Shown: positions 1 to 13,600 of the stretch, one piece after another
How the letters are laid out: every line of letters starts with the position of its first letter
Numbering within the stretch: position 1 is the stretch's first letter
NCBI GenBank assembly: GCA_023055355.1
Contig: JALJCS010000010.1
Span: 21,839,001 to 21,903,000, forward strand
From: Agelaius tricolor
Taxonomy: Eukaryota; Chordata; Aves; Passeriformes; Icteridae
Length of the DNA stretch: 64,000 bases
Direction of reading: 5' to 3'
The notes under the pieces: generated by a model
The model's input: only the letters and a program-made list of their open reading frames with translations
Told to the model about the DNA's origin: nothing
Database searches by the model: none
Program-made: the position numbers and the translations under genes

Positions 1-588
1 AAATCCTTAGCCTGAGTGCTGCATTGTTTTGCCAGCAAAAAACTAATAAAGACCGTCAAATAATGCATCTCTGGCTGCTACCATGTGCTTTCAGCACTGC
101 TTCATCTGTATGAGACCTAACACATGAACTGTAGCATATTGACAGCATACTTGTCCTGGTTTTTCATTAAACCTGTAGGTTAAGCCATTTGTGGAAGTCT
201 GAGTCACAGTATGGCATGTAACTTGCTTGCTATGCAATTTACTACCTCCAAATGTATAAATACTTTTGACAAAGCATTAAGAAATATGTTAAAGATACAG
301 TAAGACTCAATGTTCACTCAGTTTGCTTGGCCAAGTTTTCCATCAGACTTACTACACTGCAGGATAAAAATACCTTATATTACTGCAACTTCCCCAAAAG
401 GCAAAAAGATCCCAGTTACATTATGGGACTTGGGAGGGAAAGAAGGAATGACTGAATGTTTCCCAACTACAGGGAAATAAAACTGCTTTCTTTTCTCTCT
501 GTTTAAGTGAAATTGATGGTAGAGCTAGTACATGTGAAGAAAAATGTAGAGCTGAGCAGAAACCAGTAAAGGCAGAATAGAGCATGTA

Positions 589-620
589 TGACATACATAC
601 ATACGTGCGTACATATATAT
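589..620 (+). repeat. ACAT/TATG-type microsatellite
   Basis: Imperfect tetranucleotide run (acatacatacatac, then gtgcgtacatatatat) in XRCC5 intron 7. Confidence 0.8.
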
Positions 621-1542
621 GACCTCAGGCCAGTCACTCAGTTCACGTTGCTTATTCTCCCAAACTTACTTTATTTTGTGTGTAAACATCTTTGGGAGGG
701 GACTCTTTCTGTCTATTTGCACCAGTCTGGCACAATAGCCTAATAAAAAAAAAATTTAGTAACTATAAATAGAAAGTTGATGCCTTTCAAGGCTAGTATA
801 CCCAGCTCTCAGACTTCAGATATATTTCATCTTCATAATATCAGGCTCAGTCTCATGTTGAAACAGCAAACCAATTAAACTCCATCTCACCAGATCCACC
901 AATATTGCCACACTACACAGTTACCTATTAACTGTTCTATAACTAGAAATTTGCACATTTGCTGCCTTTAAACACACTTTTTCCTAGGACTGATTAAAGG
1001 AACCATATCAACTGTAAGAAACAGAGTAGGGCCAAGCTCTGCCAAACAGTACAAACAGGCTGAAAAAACAGACCTTTTATTCCAAGTCTGAAATAACAAC
1101 AGATGTGATTTGAAACAATGGCTGGTAAAACATTTACACCCACCATTTTATGCACACATGTCCAAAATTCCTCTTGTGCCTAGGGCTTAGAAATATATAT
1201 AAAGTCTCACATATCACTGATGCTGAATGTAAATCTTCAATCACAGCATTCTTAATCAGGGTCATCAACTCCAATACCACTAAGTGCCAGAGCAGACAAC
1301 AATTACTCCTATTCCTGTACCTTATGCATTTTAGTTATTTAATGTGTATGGTGAAGTTAAAGTTGCTGTGGGAACCAGAATTTTAGATGTACTGGCTTCT
1401 AACCAAACAAAAATATCTATCGTAATTATCTGGATGTTGTTTTATCTTTATTTTCTCAGCTTTAAGAGAAAAAAAACCCAACATGTAGTGGCACCTAACT
1501 TGCTGCCAAATTGCACTAGCACATATGATTTTACACACTTAC

Positions 1543-1657
1543 TGATTTGTAGGCCACAATCCTTATAGACAAATTAGGACCAATAGTGAGCTGGCAGGGC
1601 CAAGGCATAGGCTTCCTTTCCATTTTCTTAAACATTGAAAGGCGTTCCAGGCTCTCT
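1543..1657 (-). CDS. XRCC5: XRCC5 coding exon 7
   Basis: Completes Arg226 and encodes [14 protein letters not shown], then [20 protein letters not shown]. The donor is TCA|GTAAGTG (phase 0). The acceptor is TTCATTTAG|A. This opens the central Ku beta-barrel. The next exon was searched for between 1 and 1542 on the minus strand and not found, so it lies outside the window. Confidence 0.96.
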
Positions 1658-4600
1658 CTAAATGAAGGAATCAGGAAAACAGCAATGAACTCTGGTGAAC
1701 TGTAATAAAGTATTATAGACAATACACTCTCCTTAAGGAAATGCAGGGGTCCAAACTGTTCCAGCTTAGATTGCATAAAGCAAATAAGCTGGATCAATAA
1801 TCTTACCACTACCCACTGTCAGAAAAGAGAATGACAAAAAGAAGTGGTACAGTAGATTATCCCCATCCTGAGCCTTTATGATGGTGTGACACTAGGGCTT
1901 AAAGGCACTGTGTTAGGTCTAGTGATAAAACCACACAATTGCTTCTTAAGCATTTTCCATTTTTCTGTGCTCATCCAATTAGGGCATGTAGCAAGCTGAA
2001 CAACACAAATTACAAAAGGCTCTCTAAGTGGTAAAATGCTTTCTATAGGGAAGCTAAAGAAATAAAGAATCCAGTTTCAATTAACAGGATTTTGTTTATG
2101 TAGAAATTAACTTTTGACACTTTTTTAATACAGTACTAGTGAACTCATTAATTTAAGGGCATTCTGTCATAGTGAAAGAAGTTACTTCAACTATTTCTAG
2201 CCTAAACAGCAGATATACAAGTTAAAAAAACAAAAAAAAAAAAAAAACAAAAAAAAAAAGGAACTGTAATGAATTTATACTAAAGTGTTAACTTAATTGC
2301 ACAACTTTTAGCAATGGAGTCCAAAATTAACAACTCACAGTAATTTATAATATATCATTGTGAATTCAAATAGGCTTGCCCCCCTAAATAGCTTTCAACT
2401 AATACAAACTGTATTGGTAATTTGGCTCTAAAACTCCAACATAGAAAAAGCTCTCAATTTTTTTTTTTTATTGCATGATAAAGCAAAGATAAAACAAAGC
2501 TGAACTACTCCTTTTCACATTATGATAAAACCTGGAATCCACCACTCTCTTGATTAAAGCACTTGTCTGGCAGAAATCAAGATCAACTCCTAAAATTATC
2601 AGTAGAGAATTCAACTTGGCATTCTACTTTTCAGGTTTCCTAGTATGAACAGGGTTGGTTTTTTTAAATTCTAAATGCACAATGAAAGGCAAAAACACAC
2701 TGAGATTTTTATCTGAGATAAACACTGAATTTCCTTTTTAGTTTTGGGGGGTTTTTTTTCCCTTAGGGGAAAGGAAGATTTTTTTTTGCTAGCAATAAAG
2801 ACATCAAAACAGAATTTTAAAAAAGAACATGGCACTACATCATTAGGAGTACTGCAAGACATACATTCAGGGATGAGCACAAAAATCAAATATGTAAGTG
2901 CCAAATGCCTAAAAATGTAATTTAAGCTTAATTTATTATCTCTATTCTTTAATTTCTTATATTTACAGAAGAAAAATGCTGCCAGTAATTAAAGATAACC
3001 CAGTCAATAAAACATTTCAGCTTATATTTTATGAACACAACCTTTCTTCTCTGTTCTGCAATCTCTTCCCTCAAAACCCAGAGGCAGCAGAAGTACCTCC
3101 TGTCTAAGAGGCCAAGTATCATAACAAAAAAATCACAACAAAACCTCCTCACTCACTTTCCTGGCATGGCTAATTTATTTTTACAAGAGTTGAAATATTT
3201 TTACCAGCAGGAATAATTAATCTAGGAAAATGGAGAGTGTTTCTGTGTTGGCCAATTATCATGACAGATTTGCAAAGCTGACTTCTTAAAGCTTGATAAG
3301 CAACTTAATTGTATCTAAAACCTCACATACTCTTAAACAACTTTTCCAACTAAAGCTTTAATCTACTAGCCAAATGCCTATTTATCCAGAGATTTTGGAT
3401 TTCCCCTGAAAGTATGGCACAAAGACAGCTTGTAAAGTAGCAAGAGTCTGTGATAAAAAAAAGTATAAAGAGGCCAAGCCACATGGTAGGTTCATGCATA
3501 TGGATTATCCTAAAGGATAAATGGGCCAGGAAAGATTCTGCTTTTCTGTGCAGTCTTTGAAGCAGTGACAAAGCCTGCTTTTTTCTAGAGCCTCAGACTG
3601 CTCTGTTGACTAGCACAGAACACAGACACAATGACACATGTCTCTTCAGTAATGCACAGTAATGCTCAAGGAGCAGCTTCTCTGGCTGCTGAGGTGCAAA
3701 GCTGACCAGCTGAGCTGGGGAAGGGAAGGAAATCCTACAAATAAACTGATGAATTACAGCGTACAAACCTACAGGGACGACTCTCATCTAAAAATTACCT
3801 TTGATAATGGCATTACAGCTGTGCTCGGCTAAGCTTCCTAAAAATCATATTGTCTAAAAGATCACTTTTCATAATTGTAGAACAGAACTACTGAGACACT
3901 AACATCAGACTATGAAAAGGCATGTAGGTGCATTTTGCCTGTTCCCCAACTAAGACAACATCTATGTAGAAAAGTCTTGGATGTATCATCAGCTACAGTT
4001 TCAGAGATACACAAACTTTTATTCTTTCACTGGGAAAACAAGAAGTGAAAAATCATTTTTCAACTCTTGTATTCCTAATGCAAGAAAAATGAAAAATAAA
4101 AAAGTATATTGTTTGTCACAGTGGCACAGTAGACTGTGATTAAAGAGCAGGATTCAAAAAACAACATTTACTCAAAGAATTCGTGGGAGTTTATCAAACT
4201 AGCGAGCTAAAAGTAGTCTGCAACCAAGGAACAAAGGCTAGCATTAAATGCAGATAAAAGCTGAACTATGAAGGCTGAACTATACCACAAATTCCATCTC
4301 TTCCTAAAATGTGTTTTTGAAATTACATTTACAGAAATGTTCCCACCAAAATCCTCCAACACTAAAGATGGAAGGAAACTGATTTTTTTTTAAATTTATA
4401 TACAGATATAGAAAATTAATTTTCCCCTGAAATCTCTAAGCTCTTTTACTTATTCTAAAGCCACTGAATAAACTGTATGAAGGGGACTGAGGGTACAGTA
4501 AATCATAAAATTCAGTGACTTGAACTGATTAATTAACTTCATCTTTTGGAGAAGAAATCAGGAAGCATATCTATAGGACAATAACCAGGATTAGCCAAAT

Positions 4601-7600
4601 TTACCTGAAAGTATAAATTTCTTCCAGCCCTCCTTCTTCATCCAAAGTATACATGAGCTTCCTCACCACATCAATACCTTGCTTTTGTTGTTCAGTTAAA
4701 CCCTTTATTGGAAAAGAGCTTTTGTCCATATGAGCATGTACACTGGCACTTTTATCTCCACTTCCATCATCAACACTCACTGGGAATGGCAGACTAAGAA
4801 CAAAAGAAGAGGCAGTTAGTTTGACTTTCTTATGAAAATACCCAAGCAAAACAAAACAAAATGTTCTTAGGATTGACAATTTCTATCTAGCTGCAGACAG
4901 ATATATAAAGAGTTACAGAACTTGCAAAACAAATTAAGCAATATTTCAAGTCTACTTGGCATTGTTAACATCTTGACCAGAGCGATGCACCAGTTCTGGG
5001 TATTGTGCATCAATAAAGACATCCACATATAGGAATAGATTAAACAGTAAAGTCAATGCTGATTAGAAAGCAAGATCCATTAAAAAAGATTGAACAAAAT
5101 AAAGCCCGTAGAGAAGAGAATTAGAGGGCAAGATAGCCTTAAATAGAAAAAGCTGTTGCAGAGAAGAAGGAAACAATCAGTTCTTTGTATTCTGCCTGCA
5201 CACCTATCACAGCATGGAGTCAGGTCAGATAGTCAAAAACCTGATAAAGGCATTTCAAACCATAATCTCTAAAACCAACTGCCTGAGGAGAGAGAAGAGT
5301 CTCTATCACTGCAAATCTTTATCAGAAGGTTAGACAAACACTGCTCAGCAATGACAGACATCCACCTGACCCAGTCTAAAGCAGAGGATTGCTCCAGATG
5401 ACTTGTTAAAGGCTGTTCCAGGCCTGTGACTCTGTATTGGCTCAAAATGCCAGCAAGCAGGACATTCTCTGCAGTGGAGCTATTAGGTATTTCTGGAACA
5501 AATGTTATTCTTTGAGATTTTAATAGCTTACAACACTGGGTGAATTTCTGACTGAAGATGACACATTTTTCTTGCACTTCACGATTCAGATTTTAAAATT
5601 TAGCCAGGGGTTATAGATAAAATGATTTTACTGTTCTTCAAAATATAGGAGAGTGTTAACTAAATATAACAAACACAGTAGAGAAAAATGCGTAAGAGCC
5701 TCAACTCTGTGCCCCAGAAAACACCTGCGGATTTTTCATCTGATCCAATTCTGAATGAACCACATGATACCTTTTACCACATTTCTACAAAGTGAAGTAA
5801 CTTTAGCGTTGTATTATGTTTTTTAAAAAGCAGCCTACACATCTCTACCATACTTACACCTCATTAGTCTCACTAAACTTATCCATGAAGCAACAGATAA
5901 TAAACAGAGTTAACGTTATGCACAACAGTGTCACATAGAGCCAAATTAAAGATCAAGCTTCAGCAAAGTGTTTGGTACCTTTTTAGGAAGCAGATTCCAC
6001 TGACAAAATATAGAAACTGTATTTTTAAGGTGATATGGCAATATCAAAAAGCTGATAGGTAAAGTTAGGCTACATTCACTATACAATACCCAGAGACTAC
6101 TGTGATGAGAAGTATGTAATACCCAACACTACACAGTGCTCAGCATGTGCTTGGCACCTGGAAGCAGGGAGGAAAATCAACTCTCTGCTGCAAGTTACAA
6201 CCTAGTCTATGATCAGGACATAAGAGATGCAAGCATAGTTTATAATAAAAGGTTTAGCAAGACTTTTTTTTAAACAAGCGTTTTACATTTGTGCAAGTAA
6301 AAATCAAATAATCCTTTGCTCCTGTGGGTGGGAGACAGGGTGCAAACCTGCAGCCAATGCTGTAACAGCAACATTTCATTTCTGCTTCATAGACAAGAGA
6401 GAAGCAGTTGAATACCAGGGCTCCAAAAGATGTACTCTGACTGGCAGAGGTACTCAGATTCATGGTGATGCACCTCTACTGCCTCCAGTGCCAACAACAG
6501 CTCAAGTAAGCCAGGAGGGGCATGTCACACTGGAAGCAGAACTGCTTTTTCTGTGTAGACAGAACCTGATATTTTTGTATCCAGCCTCTCCTAATCAAAG
6601 GCAAAGATTTTTTTGTGGAGGATCAGACCATGACTTTCAGTCACATTTCCCTACCTAAGCCCTCTTTTCTTCCAGATGGGTTGGAAAATGGCTTAAATTA
6701 ATTCATTATTAAGTTCACAACATTGTTCCTTACAGAATGCTGGATCTAGGTAAAAGTACATGGTCAGAAGTAAAACTAGGGCTTTAACTTTCTCCTGTGA
6801 AAGTATTTATTATCAACAGCCACATAAAGCTTTGCTTTTAAATAAACTCCTCTAGAAGGCTAACAACTTCCAGTTGCCATCACATACAGACCTTAACACC
6901 ACTATTGATTATCTGGATCAATGCCTGTATCTACAGCATGACAATCAAGGGATTCCTGTTCTAACACATAAGACATTGCTTCCATCTTCCAAGCCCATCA
7001 TTGTGAATACAACCCTTCTCTTCAGACCTGCTCCTCTATTAACACCAGAATCAAGCTATTAATATCTGCAACACTCTCTCATTATTTCTTCCCAGTAATG
7101 TCATCACCTAAAAGGATCTAGGCCGTTGCTGTGACAAAATCACTGTTTCTGAGGCTATTTTGGCTTATTGTTTCTTAATTCTAATTCTCTGCTTATATTT
7201 TTCTTTTGTCTCCCATTTTACACTTTGGCTCTAAGCTATAAGCTTTAGGGGAGAAGAAGCCATCACCTTAACATTTATTTGCACATTATTTAACCAAGGG
7301 GACTTGGCTCGTAAGTGGAATTCAAAGTACGTATAATTGATAGAAGTACTTTCTATTTCAAGATAATAATTAAGAAAGAATAATTTCCCTTTAAAAAAAT
7401 GGCATAGTACATAGCAGCCATCTTCATACTTACAAAAACTGAAGCGAAGTTTCTGTTTTCTTTAAGTTAGCAATGATAATTTCCAGCTGATCCTCACTGA
7501 CAGGACTGCTAAGGTCTGTAAACAATTCAATGTGTCTCTTCTCATATTTCTTTCCTCTTAAAATAGAGAAAAACATTTACAGATATTGAAAATATTATAA

Positions 7601-10600
7601 GGCCATTTTAAAATAATTTCCTTACAAAATAGTAACAAAAGTAATATATTTGTAATTACTTTTACCAAAGAAATTTACTTGTAAAATGAAATAAAGCAAA
7701 TAAACCTATTTGGTAGAAGTTGTTCTATCATAGGTTATATTGTTCATCCTAAGTGTTTACATGAGTCCCCTTTCTCCCTCCTACCTTAAAATTGAGGATT
7801 TTAGCCCTGTGACTGTATAAATCACTAACTACACCAAAATGAATGGAAGTCTGCCAATTTTCATCAATGTGGATAAAATGCTAATAAAATACGTTAGGCT
7901 GTTTATGGATTAGATTGATTATTTCCTTTGCAGCTGTAAGTCTGTTCTTGTGAAAATGCTTTTAAATTACTGTTGCTGGTGGGGGTTCCATTTTAGTAAT
8001 CTAATTCAGTAGATTCATTGGAGAAGATGGACTTTCAAGACTACTTAATATACTAAGAAGTGGTAACAGTACAGATCAGGAAGGTTGAATGACAGAACAA
8101 ATATCAGTTGAACAACGACAGAACAAAATTCAGTTGAAGTGGCTGAATTCAGTTTTGATCTGGATAATCAAATACAAGAGTGATTTTCTTGAATTTTTAC
8201 CCTATAGTATTTTCTCAAATGAAGGCAAACTCCATATCAAAGGGGTTGGTGTATACAAGCTACAACAAAACCCAGTGTTCCATAGCTATTCAAGACTATA
8301 ATGGCATAAATACAGTAATTTCCATTCACAACAGTTTTAATCACTAAATGGATACAGCCTTCCACACTGATTACACTTTATTCATGAAAATATAAATTGC
8401 ATCACCAAGTCCAGTCTTCTGCACTCACAGTTAGATCATATAACCTTTATAGAAACATGATCAAACCCTGGTTTGAGAGGAAGTGCAGTTACCTTCCTTT
8501 CCCTGAACCATTACTTCACAGAGTGTTAGAAACACCTTGCCAGCCTCAGTGCACTCACTGGTAACTTTCTAACACTGATGTCAACATTTTTTCTCAGCTT
8601 AGAGTGTTTTTTCCTATTGCACCTTTATTTCCACAGCCTGCATATTTACAAACAGCCACTTCATCTCCAACAGTCTTTAAATTTCTAGGCTGAACAAATT
8701 CACCTTTCTAGTTTTGTTTTCCTTTTTTCTTTCTAAAATGTGCCATCACATTTCAATTCAGTAGCCCTTTCCTAAGCATTTCAACATCCAGATTAGCAGT
8801 TTCTGAAAGCAGAACACAAGGAATGTGACAGAAAGGGAAGGCTTTGTGCCTTCTATAATGGTAGCAATGCTCTCATGGCTCTACTACAGAGTTGCCAGTT
8901 GCCTCAGAAAGCTCTCCAATTGTCTGGACAAGTCAGATGTCTCATGAGGATTGTTTAGAGGCAAACTTCTGTGGTGTGCTGTTTAATGTTTGCTTTTTTT
9001 TTTTTCCCAGAAAGCACTTCCCATGTTTATACATACAGTAAACATAAGAGTGACAAGAAAACATCAGTGCAAAGTCAGACTTTTGTATAAGCTCTCAGGT
9101 TACATACTCACATTGTTTGTTTCTGAAGCAAGTCCATACACACAATAATAGCATCTAGAACTAGGCAAAATTAAGAAAAATCTCAGAATTTGAATCAAGT
9201 AACAAATGTTGTTTTTCGTAGAAAACAATTTTACATTTTCACTCCCTCTCAAACACTGACAAACATGCATTTTAGTTAAGAAATACTCTTTTTGAGATAA
9301 AAACTTTTCAAATAACTGATGTGCAAGAGGCTCCTACATAACTTGTGTGTATTGTGATCTTGTCTCTGCCCCACCTACCCAATGGAACACTAAAAAGACT
9401 ACTTCAGATCCCAAAATCTCAACTGCCAATGAGAGGCTCAAGTCCATGAAGAGGCAATCTAACTTTTAGAATGTTACTCTGAATCCACCAACAAAATTTC
9501 AACATATATAATTTTCTCACAGACGTTTTTCTTTGAACCACCTGCATCTGACAATCTCTTCAGAAAGCACTTCATCACGATGTCCACTGGGAATGTGTGA
9601 GCCAGCTGAGTGGCTGCACACTTCTGAAACAGCTCTGACTGCCTGGACAGAGCTCACAGCAATCATTTTATGGCCAGAGAGAGACAACACAGGAGACTGA
9701 ACTGAATGTAAATGAAACACATGAAGGAACGCTATAGAGATTACCCTTTAAAACTCTTCACCTTACATGTAACTAAGAGCAGAACACAGTCAAACATGAA
9801 TGGCATTCAAACCAGGGAGTAACATTTGGCGATGTTCAAAATACTTTATAAATAAATCAGTCTGATAAACCTCTAATCTGCTTTCTCTGGGGTAGAGGTA
9901 GTTTTCTTCACAGGAGCTGACATGGGGCTGTGTCTTGAAATTGTGCTGGAAACAGTGATGATAATATAGGGATATTGTAGTTGTTGGTGAGCAGTGCTTG
10001 CAAAGAGCCAAGGCCTTTTCTGGTTCTTGTACCACCCTGCCAGTGAGGAAGCTGGGGGGACACAAGAAGTTGAGAGGAGACACAGCAGGGAGAGCTGGTC
10101 TCAACTGACCAATGGGATATCCCACACCTGGCATCACACTCAACATGTAAAGCTGGCAGGAAGAAGGAGGAAAGGGGGATATTCAGAGTTTGAGTGTTGG
10201 TCTTCCCAGGTAACTGTTAAGTCTGATGGAGCCCTGCTCTCCTGGAGATGACTGAACACCTACCTGCCCTGGGGAAGCAGTGAATAATTCCTTGTTTTGC
10301 TCTGCTTGTGTGCACAGCTTTTAACTTCCCTATTAACTTGTCTTTATCTCAACCCACGAGTTTTCTCCCTTTTACCCTTTCAGTTCTCTCCCCATCCAAC
10401 TGGTGGAGGAATGAGCAAGTAGCTGCGTGCGGCTGAGCTGCCAGCTGGGCTGAAACCACGACAGTCTGGTTTCTGGAACTTCTGCTGACTTACTTCATAA
10501 ACAACATTTTTACTAAAAAGCATAAACCAAGTTCTGTAATGCTATTTTAAAAATACATGCCTTATTTGAAGCCTAAAATTATATTACTATCTTTTTTCTC

Positions 10601-13600
10601 TCTAATTAACAGAACACTTCATAAAAGCAATGATTCCTTTTAAGGCCAAGGCTACATCTGTTAGCCTAAAAGAACGTCAAAAAGCAGCTAAGTCTGCTTT
10701 TGGACAAACTTACAACCACAAATTAGCTCAACTCTGATAGTAGTTAAAACTTGGGAGGCTGAGCCCAATTTCACAACACTGACTTCCTGTCTCCTACGTA
10801 ACTGAATCAGTTCAAGAAGTGCTCTTCAGCAAAAGGATACAGTCTGCTTGTGCAGAGCCTGCTTTAATCAAATTTTGAATGTCTTCCAGCAGATCAAAAT
10901 CTGGCAGCATTAGTGATCTATGTACAGTAATGTTTTGGTATTGATCCTCACTGGCAAGGCCATTTCTAGTGCCATTAGTGCCAAACAGAACTACAGCGAC
11001 TTCATCTTTACTCTCAGCAAAAACCTGTAGATACAGAGAACACAAAACAGGTATAAAAACACACGTAGATTCATACATAACTATGTTAGGCAGATTACAG
11101 CTAACTGAACTAATTTTGAAACATCAATTATAATGGATTTACTGGTTTTTACTTATACTTTACTTATAATTTTTACTTATTTACTATCCTCTCAAAACGT
11201 AAACTTACAGTGAGATCACAAAGTTAGATATAATTAAACTAACAAATTTACAAGAGGCTATCTGGGATAAAACAAGTAAAATTGGTTGATTCAGTCCTCA
11301 AAATGGGTCTTCTGTGTGGCAATTAATAAGTGTTGAAATATTTTTGAGAAAGAGAAAAGCAATTCTTTTCCCTAAACGCTTCTACTGCCCTGAAGAAAAA
11401 ATGGTGACCAACCCAACTATCACATCTCATGCACAAAAAATACAGCTGAAACAAAGAGCCCTGTCACTCCTGCATAAACAGAAACTAATTCTCACTCATT
11501 CCTCATTTATTTCAATTATTAGTAAATGAGGAAAATGTTTCACAGATGTTTTTAACACTTATGAAGTCACACACACCTGTCTCCGCACGAACTTTGTCAT
11601 AATCTTCTTGGCTTGGTCAAGTGAAGACTCTTCACCAGGGGAAGAACTGCTCATTGTAAGGCCTACATCCAGGCACAGCACTACTGCCACCTGGAAAGGA
11701 GGAGTGAGAATAAAAAATAAAATACAAGCATAATTACTTACAAGGGTACATACAAAACCCAAAAATCAAACTACATCACAAGTGGTTTCTTTTACACTAA
11801 CTGTTAATAAGAGACAATGGTGGAAGACAGAACTGGCATAACTGCATTGAAAAGAAAATAATTTCATCCTGTACCGTGTTCCAGACATTTCAGTGGAAAA
11901 CACAAAAAAATCCTATGTTACACAATAACCTGTAAAGGGCATGTAATTTCTGTACAATCTCATTAATGTATTAGGGATCTAAGGGCTTTTCTGTGCCAGG
12001 AAATTAAACAGATATTTTAGTTGACAATTGCAAGGATGAATTCCAATTTCAACTTAGGGGCTTAAATCCCTCACATTAGTCTAGTTTTTGCATTTCTGAT
12101 CACCTCTTTAGCTGATCTATACAAAACACTGCCCAAGTCTGCCCATGAATTGATTTATACATTAGAAATAAATAAAACTGTTTCTTGCAATTTCTCATTT
12201 GACTCTTAAGTTCCTCTAAAGTTCTTTCACAGACTCCCCTTATCTTGATTAATCATCCACATGAATGTAGTTGCAAGAGGAATTCAGCAAAATGAGGCCC
12301 TGCATTTCCAAGGCCAGCTCAAATTTATTCTCATGGATTAAACCAAAGTTCCCTAAATATACATGAAAACCTTGATGGGCTGCCAGTGGATTAAATTACA
12401 CTGCCTGAAAAAAATTGTTTGCCTGAACACAGGAAAGTCAGGTATTACCTAGGCTGGAGCCAGCTGACTAATTTTAAAATACAAAATATAGCCAATTCCA
12501 GAAGAAATTAAGCTGACAAAAGGATGTGGGCAATAATCCTAAATCTGTCAAGGGACACAAGCAAAATGGATGAACAGCAAGATAAGGCACTGGTCTAAGC
12601 CCTGCAAGCCCAGCCTTGCAAGCAACTACAAGTTCCTGCTGAGCAGCAGAGCTCCACAAGCTCTGTCCAGCAGGTTACTTACACCCAGTCTCAGCACTCC
12701 ACTCCTCACCCTGCCTTCACCAGGCTTGCCTGGGAGCTGGGAATAAGTGCCTGAGCCAGCCAGGTCTGAAGAAGCTCAGAGTGGAGCAGAGGCAGTTCCA
12801 GAGGCTGCACAGTGTTCTCACAAGAGCCCTGTCAGTGCCCACCTCCAGCCTGGGGAATTACTGAATCTACGCACGGCAGCAGCTGCAGACCCTCCTTGGC
12901 TTGGTGCTGTGCTCCCTAAAAACGCTTCATAGACGGCAGGATGACAGCAGAGAAGCCACAGAAGTGCAGGAGTGCAGAGCTGCTGTTTGCTTACAAAACA
13001 CACCATCAAGTGTCAAGTGCCAACATGCTCTTCTGGAAGGCAGCAAACCCAGGCTGGGTGCCCGTTCAGGTATGTGGAATCTTCCTTCAGGAAGAGGACA
13101 GCTCTTGTGGTAAAACCCTCCTTTATGTCTCTCTTCAGCTGTTATTAACCTGTTATTACCCCCTGGCCACGCCACCTGAGCACGCAGAGCTGCTGCTGGC
13201 AATGCAGGCTCCTGAGCGACACTCGCCCGGAGCTCCGCACGTGTGACCGCAGGACAGCCCTGTCACACCTGAGCTACACCAACCCGCCCTGCTCAGTGCT
13301 GATAAGGGCGATGTGAAACAAGCCTGCCTTTATCTCTGATCTCTCGGTGCTGAAGCACTATAATAAAGCAAAGACAGAGATGGCTACAACAGCACAGATA
13401 AAGCTGCGTTTAACAGATACTAAACTGCTCCGTAACACAAGAGACCTGAACACAGCTTTCACCAATAAGTTCCCCTAAACGCACCACACATACAAACTGC
13501 ATTTTCAACAGAGCAAAACCAGTTCTAGCATTACTCCAGCAAGAGTAATGCCAGTCACTGCTGCGCAAGCAGAAACACTGATTCCATGTCAGCTTTGCAC

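Noticed and set aside
9790..10146. 118-codon minus-strand ORF in XRCC5 intron 3
   Set aside because: It falls almost entirely inside the solo LTR, which does not encode protein.
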